Below are positions 1 to 5,007 of a stretch of DNA of 5,007 nucleotides, one piece after another. The translations under genes were made by a program, and so were the position numbers. Position 1 is the first letter of the stretch. Each line of letters begins with the position of its first letter. The stretch covers positions 1 through 5,007 of the forward strand of contig JBHIER010000277.1 of NCBI GenBank assembly GCA_046760705.1, in the 5' to 3' direction. The notes below the pieces were generated by a model. It was not told the DNA's origin and ran no database searches. It was given only the letters and a program-made list of their open reading frames with translations. The DNA is from JBHIER01 sp046760705 [NCBI: bacterium]. Lineage in GTDB: Bacteria > JBHIER01 > G020348925.

Positions 1-1
1 T

Positions 2-145
2 GAGAACGATGCCATAAATCGATATATGGCCCGGATTGAACAGGCCGAAGAGCTTAAGCTCATTCATCTGGCTCAGAAATTGAGGGAAATCTTGGCTGTT
101 GAGCAGGAACACGCCATGGATCTTGAGCAGGCCCTGGGCAAGTGA
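2..145 (+). CDS. Ferritin-like (bacterioferritin-type) protein, C-terminal 47 residues only
   Basis: This is the tail of a gene that begins before the window; the frame is open from base 2 to a TGA at 143-145. The 47 visible residues form an amphipathic, helix-like stretch ending in ILAVEQEHAMDLEQALGK. The E-x-x-H pattern (E34, H37 of the visible part) followed by a short acidic/leucine tail matches the last long helix of ferritin-like/bacterioferritin four-helix bundles, where such a Glu and His bind the di-iron centre. Family role: iron oxidation and storage in the cytosol, or peroxide protection. The fragment cannot separate bacterioferritin, Dps-like or other ferritin-like subfamilies, and heme binding cannot be judged. 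It is 151 nt upstream of the DUF302 gene with a strong hairpin in between, so it is probably a separate transcription unit. A long helical protein of another family remains possible. Confidence 0.6.
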   Translation, partial: ENDAINRYMARIEQAEELKLIHLAQKLREILAVEQEHAMDLEQALGK

Positions 146-188
146 GTCCCCTGCGGTTCATAACCGTACCAGTTGCTTTTGTGAATGG

Positions 189-220
189 TCGGGTGGCAGA
201 CCGTAGGGTCTGCTACCCGG
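189..220 (+). terminator. Strong hairpin after the ferritin-like gene; terminator or regulatory dyad
   Basis: GGGTGGCAGACC (191-202) pairs with GGTCTGCTACCC (207-218) across the loop GTAG. This gives 12 continuous pairs with one G-U wobble, extendable by C190-G219 and a T189/G220 wobble. It starts 43 nt after the stop of the ferritin-like gene and ends 76 nt before the DUF302 start. No T-run follows (GGAGGGCGG comes next), so it is not a textbook intrinsic terminator. It could stop or protect the upstream mRNA, or as DNA it could be a protein-binding dyad upstream of the metal genes. The structure is certain from the sequence; the function is a guess. Confidence 0.4.
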
Positions 221-284
221 AGGGCGGTATGGGTCAATAATATCATCTACCGCTGAAATTTCACTGTCTGACACCCGACGTGAA

Positions 285-292
285 AAGGAGGG
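285..292 (+). promoter_or_regulatory. Ribosome binding site of the DUF302 gene
   Basis: AAGGAGGG lies 4-5 nt before the ATG at 297, a near-perfect Shine-Dalgarno match that fixes this start. No convincing -35/-10 pair was found between the hairpin and this site. Confidence 0.8.
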
Positions 293-296
293 CATC

Positions 297-683
297 ATGG
301 AATACGGTTTTTCCAAAACACTGGATGTTAGCTACGAGACGGCCATTGAAAGGGTGACCGAAGAGCTCAAAAAGGAGGGCTTCGGCATTTTGACGCAAAT
401 CGATGTCAAAGCAACGTTGAAAGAAAAGTTGGATGTAGACTTCAGGAAATACATCATTCTGGGAGCGTGCAATCCACCCTTCGCCTATCAGTCTCTTCAG
501 GCCGAAAGAGAGATCGGCTTACTTTTGCCTTGCAATGTCATCGTTTATGAGGACGATTCAGGTAAAACAGTCGTCTCTGCTATAGACCCGGTGGCGGCCA
601 TGAGCATGATTGATAACCCGAAGCTGCGAGAGATAGCGACCCAGGTAGCGGATAAGTTGAAAAAGGTGGTCGATAGTTTGTGA
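297..683 (+). CDS. DUF302 domain protein
   Basis: A 128-residue soluble protein with no signal peptide or membrane segment; almost its whole length is one DUF302 domain. Recognisable features are an N-terminal strand and helix with the pattern tl...s.e.a...v...L.keGFGiLt.iDv (about residues 7-37), then the family core ILGACNPPFAYQSL (54-67) and IGLLLPCNVIVYE (73-85). The two Cys, C58 and C79, sit at the positions usual for this family, and 128 residues is a normal length. The biochemical role of DUF302 is not established. The family is frequent beside heavy-metal, sulfur and redox genes, and the Cys pair suggests metal or thiol chemistry, which is inference. The ATG is supported by the Shine-Dalgarno site at 285-292. 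The copper ATPase gene follows 49 nt downstream on the same strand, suggesting co-transcription. The family call is firm; the function is unknown. Confidence 0.9.
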   Translation: MEYGFSKTLDVSYETAIERVTEELKKEGFGILTQIDVKATLKEKLDVDFRKYIILGACNPPFAYQSLQAEREIGLLLPCNVIVYEDDSGKTVVSAIDPVAAMSMIDNPKLREIATQVADKLKKVVDSL

Positions 684-732
684 TGCTGAGGACGCTATAA
701 GGTAATATCGCTCAGTTAGGAGATGACAGATA

Positions 733-3204
733 ATGACAAAATCCCGAGACACGTCTGTTGATCCAGTCTGCGGCATGGAGGTGGACGAGAAAGACGCAGC
801 GGCAACGAGTGTCCATCAGGGAGAAACATACTATTTCTCCGCCGTAAGTTGCAAAGAAAAGTTCGAGGAGAACCCGAAAAAATTCATTGGTGAAAAGCGA
901 GCAGGGGTTGAGAAGCCCGTGAAGATGAAAAAAACCGCCAAGATTGATCTGCCCATCGGCGGCCTGGAAAAGCTCACACTGCCGATAGAAGGGATGAGTT
1001 GCGCCTCATGCGTTAACAAGATTGAGAGGGCTCTGACCAGCCTGAAGGGAGTGATTAGGGTCACAGCTAACTTCGCCACCGAGAAGGCCACAGTGGAATA
1101 CATCCCCGATCAAGTAGGGCTGGCCGATTTCAAAAAGGCCGTGGCTTCAGCAGGAGCATATAGAGTTCTTGAAATTGAAAAAGAGGCCGTCCCTGAGGAC
1201 TTCGAGCGGCAGAGGAGGGAACGCCAACACAAAAGATTAAAGACAAAATTTATCGTCAGTGCTGTTTTATCCGCATTCATTTTAATCGGCAGTGTGCACG
1301 GCGGTCTTTTGGGAGAGCCGATTATCCCCCGGAGTATTCTGTTTTATCTCCTGTTCGTCCTGACCACACCGGTGCTCTTCTGGGCGGGCGGTCAGTTTTT
1401 TAAAGGGTTTTGGGGCGCCCTGAGACACCGGTCGGCTGACATGAACACCCTGATTGCCGTTGGCACCTCCGCTGCCTACGCTTACAGTACGGTGGCCACC
1501 TTCGTACCAGGTGTCCTTACTGAAGGAGGACTCAAAGCTGATGTTTACTTTGATACGACCGCCATTATCATCACCCTTATCCTTTTGGGCCGGCTGCTGG
1601 AAACCAAGGCCAAGGGTCAGACATCGGAGGCGATACGGAAATTGATGGGGCTGCAGGTCAAGACGGCCAGAGTGGTGCGGGATGGTGAGGAGGTGGATGT
1701 CCCGGCGGAGGAGGTCCAGATCGATGACCTGGTGGTGGTCCGGCCCGGCGAGAGGATACCCGTCGATGGAGTGGCTATTGAAGGCTTTTCGGCCGTCGAT
1801 GAGTCAATGATCACCGGCGAGAGTATCCCCGTGGAGAAAGGGGAAGGCGACGAGGTGATCGGGGGGACCGTGAATAAGACGGGTAGTTTCACCTTCAAAG
1901 CCACTAAAGTGGGTAAGGACACCGCCCTGGCTCAGATCATCAGATTGGTCCAGGAAGCCCAAGGGTCTAAGGCTCCTGTACAACGTCTGGCAGATAAAGT
2001 GGCCAGCATCTTCGTTCCTGTGGTTATACTCATTGCCGTGATCACCTTTTTCGTATGGATTCTTTTCGGTCCTGAGCATGCGTTTAATTTTGCCCTGTTG
2101 AATTTTGTTTCCGTTCTGATCATTGCCTGTCCCTGCGCCCTGGGCTTGGCCACGCCGACAGCGATTATGGTGGGCACAGGTAAAGGGGCCGAAAATGGGG
2201 TGCTCATCAAAGGCGGTGAAAGCTTAGAGATAGCCCACAGATTGGACACTGTTGTTTTTGACAAGACCGGGACTTTGACCAAAGGCAACCCCGAAGTTAC
2301 CGATATTGTGGCCACCTCACCCTTCAAGGTGGACGACATTTTGCGTCTGGCTGCATCAGCGGAGAAGGGTTCTGAGCACCCCTTAGGAGAGGCGATAGTG
2401 GCCAAGGCTATGGAGAAGGGGATATCGCTCTCAAAACCGAAGGAATTTAATGCTATTCCCGGCCAGGGGATTGAGGTGAAAGTGGACGGTGGCGAAGTTC
2501 TCCTGGGCAACGACAAGTTAATGCTCCACGAAAATGTGAATCTCGGGGTACTGACGGAACGAGCTGAGGCTCTGGCTAACAATGGAAAAACGGTCATGTT
2601 CGTGGCCGTTGACGGGACTGCAGCGGGTATTATTGCCGTGGCCGACACCGTTAAGGAGCACTCGAGGCAGGCCGTGGATGAGCTGGACAAACTTGGGCTC
2701 GAGGTGGTTATGATCTCCGGGGACAACAGAAGAACTGCTAAAGCCGTTGCGGCTAAAGTGAACATCAACCGCGTCTTGGCCGAGGTGTTGCCTGATGTTA
2801 AGGCCCATAAGATCAAAAAGCTTCAGGAGGAGGGCAAGATAGTGGCTATGGTGGGCGATGGTATCAATGATGCGCCGGCCTTAGCCCAGGCTGACGTGGG
2901 TATTGCCATTGGCACCGGCACCGATGTAGCTATGGAGGCATCGGACATCACTTTAATTAAGGACGGCTTGCGGGGGGTGGTCACGGCCATTCAACTCAGC
3001 CAGCGGACCATGCTGACGATCAAGCAGAACCTATTTTGGGCTTTCTTTTACAACACCGCCGGCATTCCCATCGCGGCTGGGGTTCTCTATCCCTTTTTAG
3101 GCGTGCTCTTAAACCCCATGATTGCCGCCGCAGCCATGGCCTTCAGCTCGGTGTCTGTAGTGGCCAATTCTCTGCGCCTGTCTGCCGTGTCGTTCACGGC
3201 ATAG
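733..3204 (+). CDS. copA: Cu(I)-exporting P1B-type ATPase with N-terminal YHS and HMA domains (CopA type)
   Basis: Inner-membrane pump that exports Cu(I) from the cytosol at the cost of ATP. Domains in order over 823 residues: YHS metal-binding domain (about 9-52, DPVCGM at 10-15, C40); one HMA domain (about 82-148, GMSCASC at 87-93); four membrane segments (about 172-190, 203-221, 237-258, 270-288); actuator domain with TGES (361-364); two more segments, the second holding CPC (466-468); phosphorylation and nucleotide domains with DKTGT (510-514, phosphorylated D510), SEHPLGEA (547-554), SGDN (662-665) and GDGIND (708-713); and two last segments. Y773-N774 in TM7 and M802...S806 in TM8, together with CPC, are the ligand set of Cu(I)-type (P1B-1) pumps, which makes Zn/Cd export unlikely. 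All catalytic residues are present and the gene appears intact. AGGAG at 718-722 lies 10 nt before the ATG. The 49-nt gaps on both sides suggest an operon with DUF302 and the CDF gene. Confidence 0.95.
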   Translation: MTKSRDTSVDPVCGMEVDEKDAAATSVHQGETYYFSAVSCKEKFEENPKKFIGEKRAGVEKPVKMKKTAKIDLPIGGLEKLTLPIEGMSCASCVNKIERALTSLKGVIRVTANFATEKATVEYIPDQVGLADFKKAVASAGAYRVLEIEKEAVPEDFERQRRERQHKRLKTKFIVSAVLSAFILIGSVHGGLLGEPIIPRSILFYLLFVLTTPVLFWAGGQFFKGFWGALRHRSADMNTLIAVGTSAAYAYSTVATFVPGVLTEGGLKADVYFDTTAIIITLILLGRLLETKAKGQTSEAIRKLMGLQVKTARVVRDGEEVDVPAEEVQIDDLVVVRPGERIPVDGVAIEGFSAVDESMITGESIPVEKGEGDEVIGGTVNKTGSFTFKATKVGKDTALAQIIRLVQEAQGSKAPVQRLADKVASIFVPVVILIAVITFFVWILFGPEHAFNFALLNFVSVLIIACPCALGLATPTAIMVGTGKGAENGVLIKGGESLEIAHRLDTVVFDKTGTLTKGNPEVTDIVATSPFKVDDILRLAASAEKGSEHPLGEAIVAKAMEKGISLSKPKEFNAIPGQGIEVKVDGGEVLLGNDKLMLHENVNLGVLTERAEALANNGKTVMFVAVDGTAAGIIAVADTVKEHSRQAVDELDKLGLEVVMISGDNRRTAKAVAAKVNINRVLAEVLPDVKAHKIKKLQEEGKIVAMVGDGINDAPALAQADVGIAIGTGTDVAMEASDITLIKDGLRGVVTAIQLSQRTMLTIKQNLFWAFFYNTAGIPIAAGVLYPFLGVLLNPMIAAAAMAFSSVSVVANSLRLSAVSFTA

Positions 3205-3237
3205 GCAGGGCTGAGGAAATTTGCCCCAAGAATGAAC

Positions 3238-3243
3238 AGGGAG
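3238..3243 (+). promoter_or_regulatory. Ribosome binding site of the CDF gene
   Basis: AGGGAG lies 10 nt before the ATG at 3254. An in-frame TGA at 3233-3235 rules out a longer N-terminus, and no other start codon lies between. This matters because the visible open frame from this start ends early, at 3421. Confidence 0.6.
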
Positions 3244-3253
3244 TAAAATCCTA

Positions 3254-4134
3254 ATGTTACACGGAACTATCGCTGGTAAGAATAAAAAGCGATTGATGGT
3301 GGTGATCGGATTGACTTCTGCCCTCCTTGTGGCTGAAGTTATAGGAGGTCTCCTGCCCCACAGCCTGGCTTTGCTCTCAGATGCAGGCCACATGCTCGCC
3401 GATGTGGGGGGCTGGGATTAGCACTTCTGGCCATCCGATTTGCCCAGAAGTCTGCCACCCCTCAGAAAACCTATGGTTACTACAGGGCCGAGATTTTGGC
3501 CGCCTTGACCAACGGAGTTGTGCTCATTTTTGTCTCTGGCTACATTCTCTATGAATCTTATCAGCGATTTATTGAGCCTCCCGAAGTTAAGAGTGCCCCC
3601 ATGCTGGCCGTGGCTGCTATTGGACTTGTGGTCAATTTGATGGGCATTTTTATCCTGCGCGGCCCTTCGAAAGGGAGTCTGAACATTAAAGGTGCCTACT
3701 TGGAGGTTTGGAGCGACACCTTGAGTTCGGCCGGAGTGATAGGGGCCGGACTCATTATGCTGACCACTGGCTGGTACTATGCTGATCCCATCATCAGTGT
3801 CGTCATCGGATTGTTTATTCTTCCTCGAACCTGGGAGCTCCTCAAAGAATCGGTCAACGTGCTTCTGGAGGGGACCCCAACTCACATCTCAGTAAGAGAG
3901 GTGCATGAGGCCATGATGCAGGTAGCGGGCGTAGAACGTATTCACGATCTTCACGTATGGACGCTTACCTCGGGAATAGAGGCCCTAAGTGGCCATGTGG
4001 TCGTCAGTGGCATGAAGGACGGACCTTTGATCCTGGAGCAGTTGCATTCCCTACTTAATAAAAAGTTTAACATAACCCATACGACCATCCAATTGGAAGA
4101 CAAAGAGAAAAAGGAAGAGGCGGTTGAGTTCTAA
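3254..4134 (+). pseudogene. Cation diffusion facilitator (CzcD/ZitB-type) efflux protein, split by a one-base frameshift
   Basis: CDF proteins are inner-membrane antiporters exporting Zn(II), Co(II), Cd(II) or similar ions in exchange for protons. From the ATG at 3254 the frame encodes a typical start, with SDAGHMLADVGG around residues 42-53, then meets TAG at 3419-3421. The following frame, from 3412, continues the family sequence without loss (LGLALLAIRF...) to TAA at 4132-4134. Joining the two at the G run 3406-3411 gives 293 residues, a normal CDF length. Features of the joined protein: TM2 metal motif H46-x3-D50, a TM5 motif with E151-x3-D155 instead of the usual H/D-x3-D, and a cytosolic C-terminal domain (about 205-285) with HDLHVWTLTSG (231-241). 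A short in-frame TTG start at 3496 could at most yield a fragment lacking TM1-TM2. The lesion may be a real mutation, a sequencing error in the homopolymer, or programmed -1 slippage. The family call is firm; whether the gene is functional is unknown. Confidence 0.85.
3406..3412 (+). other. Frameshift site with slippery-heptamer phase (G GGG GGC)
   Basis: The zero-frame codons here are GTG GGG GGC TGG GAT TAG. Family sequence requires ...Asp-Val-Gly-Gly-Leu-Gly-Leu-Ala..., which is obtained either by one extra G in the run or by a -1 slip on G-GGG-GGC, which has the X-XXY-YYZ phase of slippery sites. Downstream only a weak 5-bp pairing (CTGGG 3412-3416 with CCCAG 3443-3447) is visible, and there is no Shine-Dalgarno-like stimulator within about 10-15 nt upstream. 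Confidence 0.5.
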
Positions 4135-4192
4135 CTGCGCCTAAGATTAATTTTTCGGTGGAAGCGGGATCTTCGAGCGGCATTCTTATGGT

Positions 4193-4200
4193 AAGGAGGT
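4193..4200 (+). promoter_or_regulatory. Ribosome binding site of the hsp20 gene
   Basis: AAGGAGGT, a full Shine-Dalgarno match, lies 8 nt before the ATG at 4209 and fixes that start. In the 74-nt gap after the CDF gene (4135-4208) I see no terminator hairpin, no CIRCE-type inverted repeat and no clear heat-shock promoter. Confidence 0.8.
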
Positions 4201-4536
4201 GTTGAAAAATGGCGTTGGTCAGATGGGATCCGTGGAGAGAGATGGCAGATATGCGGCGGGAGATGGATCGGCTATTCGATCGCTTTTTCGGTCAGAGGCT
4301 GGCGCCGGCCAGAGCCGAAGTACCTGTCCTGGAGGCCGGGGCGTGGGCCCCCGCCGGAGACGTCTTTGACAAGGGGAGAAACATCATTGCCAGAGTCGAA
4401 CTTCCCGGTGTACCCAATGAGGACATCAAAATCTCTGCCACGAAGGATACCTTGACTGTCAAAGGGGAGAGCAAGCGCGAAGAAGAGGTCAAGGACGAGG
4501 ACTACTACCTCTGCGAGCGCTGCTACGGCAGTTTCT

Positions 4537-4540
4537 CTAG
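4537..4540 (+). repeat. Probable left copy of the target site duplication (CTAG)
   Basis: CTAG is the last hsp20-derived sequence before the element's end; AG are the first two bases of the expected Arg codon. IS1380-family elements duplicate about 4-5 bp, so CTAG or TCTAG is the expected direct repeat. The partner copy is outside the window, so this is inference. Confidence 0.4.
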
Positions 4541-4553
4541 CCTGGATTTTTCC
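4541..4553 (+). repeat. Probable terminal inverted repeat of the insertion sequence (one end)
   Basis: CCTGGATTTTTCC begins exactly where the hsp20 reading departs from its family. The length of the repeat cannot be set because the opposite end is outside the window; the bounds given are a minimum guess. Confidence 0.4.
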
Positions 4554-4762
4554 TTTTCCTTGAAAGCATAGTTTTCTCATGCTCAAATGAACTCAACTCT
4601 TGAAGATTTCGCCCCTTTGGAGATGTCTTCTCCTCCCTAAATCCCTCAGTCTAATGACTGAAAGCTCCATGTTTGGATTTCAAGATGTACTTCCCCCTTA
4701 CCCCTTATCTGAATCTCTTATCTGAGTTCTATCTTTTACTTCAAATCTATTACAACCAACCA

Positions 4763-5007
4763 TCAACCAGGATCAAGACATAATAGTCTGCTCTCTGCGT
4801 ATCGAAAAATGTCCTTATAAGGCCACCTCTTCGGTAAACTTAATACCCATCCCGAAGCCTTGTGAACAAGACTCCCGGGTATAGCTATCAATCGCCGCCG
4901 GATTGTATCTATAGTCCACCGGTTCACACCCCTTGGTAATAACGATAACTTGAAAAAAATCGTCAGGTTGTACGCTAACTGCACGTGACCAAGATAGGCC
5001 CTGTTGG
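4763..5007 (-). CDS. DDE transposase, C-terminal part (IS1380-like), runs off the right edge
   Basis: On the - strand the frame is open from the window edge (5007) to a TGA at 4765-4763, giving about 81 residues. Reading from the edge it runs NRAYLGHVQLAYNL, then TIFFKLSLLP, a basic segment TIDTIRRRLIAIPGSLV, and SGWVLSLPKRWPYKDIF. The arrangement N-R-x-Y-L-x-x-x-x-L-A-Y-N-L, then FFK, then T-x-R-x-x-L-x-x-I-P-G, then a W-x-L-x-L-P..WP tail, resembles the C-terminal end of DDE group 1 transposases (IS1380 family). Catalytic DDE residues would be upstream, outside the window. A GTG at 4984-4982 could be mistaken for a start, but the similarity continues beyond it, so the gene is longer. It catalyses excision and insertion of its own element. 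An IS4-superfamily relative is the main alternative. Confidence 0.7.
   Translation of the reverse strand, partial: NRAYLGHVQLAYNLTIFFKLSLLPRGVNRWTIDTIRRRLIAIPGSLVHKASGWVLSLPKRWPYKDIFRYAESRLLCLDPG

Larger units (their letters stand above)
4209..4571 (+). pseudogene. Hsp20 / alpha-crystallin small heat shock protein, truncated by an insertion sequence
   Basis: Small heat shock proteins are ATP-independent cytosolic holdases that bind unfolding proteins. Residues 1-28 (MALVRWDPWREM...) are a typical N-terminal arm. The alpha-crystallin domain starts near residue 48 and shows VELPGVPNEDIKIS (63-76), TLTVKGESK (81-89) and YGSFS (106-110). The family normally continues with Arg and a strand, then a loop, further beta strands and a C-terminal I-x-I/V motif, for roughly 140-150 residues. 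Here similarity ends at codon 4539-4541 (AG|C). The last nine residues (LDFSFSLKA) and the TAG at 4569-4571 come from the inserted element. The product would therefore lack the last part of its alpha-crystallin domain and the oligomerisation motif, and is unlikely to work as a chaperone. The rest of the gene should lie beyond the far end of the insertion, outside this window. Confidence 0.85.
4541..5007 (-). mobile_element. Insertion sequence end, IS1380-like, partial (transposase 3' end and terminal region)
   Basis: The element begins at 4541, where hsp20 family similarity stops, and continues past the right edge. Its end reads CCTGGATTTTTCC. As I recall, IS1380-family ends begin with CC and that of ISEcp1 starts CCTAGATTCT, so the terminus is compatible with that family. 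The transposase is on the - strand with its stop at 4763, so the visible end lies downstream of the transposase. Bases 4541-4762 are a non-coding tail, pyrimidine-rich on the + strand, with a small hairpin TCAGTC-TAAT-GACTGA (4646-4661) and a 9-bp direct repeat CTTATCTGA (4704-4712 and 4717-4725). The base composition looks unlike that of the resident genes. Family placement rests on remembered motifs and is moderately sure; that this is an IS is more certain. Confidence 0.7.

Noticed and set aside
212-234. Possible CsoR- or CueR-like operator (TACCC...GGTA...GGGT)
   Set aside because: Only the outer four bases of TACC/GGTA are symmetric; the inner bases do not pair and the spacing does not match the known copper-regulator dyads I remember.
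238-243. TAATAT as a -10 promoter box for the DUF302/copA unit
   Set aside because: Only 4 of 6 bases match the consensus and no recognisable -35 box lies 16-18 nt upstream; in an AT-rich patch this is expected by chance.
1932-2816. Long 294-codon open frame on the - strand inside the ATPase gene
   Set aside because: It lies antisense to the conserved core of the P-type ATPase (phosphorylation and nucleotide domains). Its Ser/Thr/Pro-rich, low-complexity translation resembles no family and it has no ribosome binding site, so it is a codon-bias shadow.
3036-3254. 72-codon + strand open frame overlapping the ATPase end and the CDF start
   Set aside because: It is out of frame with TM7-TM8 of the ATPase and has no domain features; the CDF start at 3254 with its own Shine-Dalgarno site explains the region.
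3412-3447. Downstream stimulatory hairpin for ribosomal frameshifting (CTGGG with CCCAG)
   Set aside because: Only five pairs closing a 26-nt loop, starting right at the slippery site with no spacer; too weak to count as evidence for programmed frameshifting.
3418-3885. 155-codon - strand open frame over the CDF gene
   Set aside because: It is antisense to clear CDF sequence, its translation is rich in Gly/His/Asn/Gln without domain features, and it is a shadow.
4565-4583. Small hairpin AGCAT...ATGCT near the end of the insertion sequence
   Set aside because: Five pairs around a 9-nt loop are expected by chance at this scale; no T-run or other context supports a terminator.

Overview
The window looks like a bacterial metal-handling and stress cluster whose right end has been broken by an insertion sequence. 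All resident genes lie on the + strand: the C-terminal end of a ferritin-like protein, a DUF302 protein, a Cu(I)-exporting P1B-type ATPase (CopA type, with an extra N-terminal YHS domain), a cation diffusion facilitator (CDF) and a small heat shock protein (Hsp20). Purine-rich Shine-Dalgarno sites, moderate GC content and the gene mix fit an environmental, possibly anaerobic bacterium such as a Desulfobacterota member. That assignment is an impression from style and gene content, with no marker gene behind it.

Layout: 2-145, ferritin-like C-terminus. 146-296, a non-coding gap with a strong 12-14 bp hairpin at 189-220. 297-683, DUF302. 733-3204, CopA-like ATPase. 3254-4134, CDF transporter, complete in content but split by a one-base frameshift at a run of six G (3406-3411). 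4209-4540, the first three quarters of an hsp20 gene. 4541-5007, the end of an insertion sequence whose transposase is on the - strand and runs off the right edge. Two of the gaps, DUF302 to copA and copA to CDF, are each 49 nt. With shared orientation and no obvious terminator, DUF302, copA and CDF look like one transcript; hsp20 may belong to it too (74 nt gap).

How the genes work together (inference from family knowledge): the ATPase expels Cu(I) from the cytosol, the CDF expels divalent cations such as Zn(II), Co(II) or Cd(II), the ferritin-like protein stores or detoxifies iron, and Hsp20 holds metal- or heat-damaged proteins. DUF302 has no settled function but often occurs near metal and redox genes.

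The two most informative observations are lesions. First, hsp20 stops matching its family exactly where a CCTGGATT... terminus begins, next to a possible CTAG target duplication; this places an IS1380-like insertion junction at base 4540/4541. Second, the CDF frameshift sits on a heptamer, G GGG GGC, with the phase of a -1 ribosomal slippery site, and slipping there would restore a normal 293-residue protein. A dead gene or a homopolymer sequencing error explains it equally well or better. I saw no undescribed multi-gene system, CRISPR array, tRNA or rRNA.
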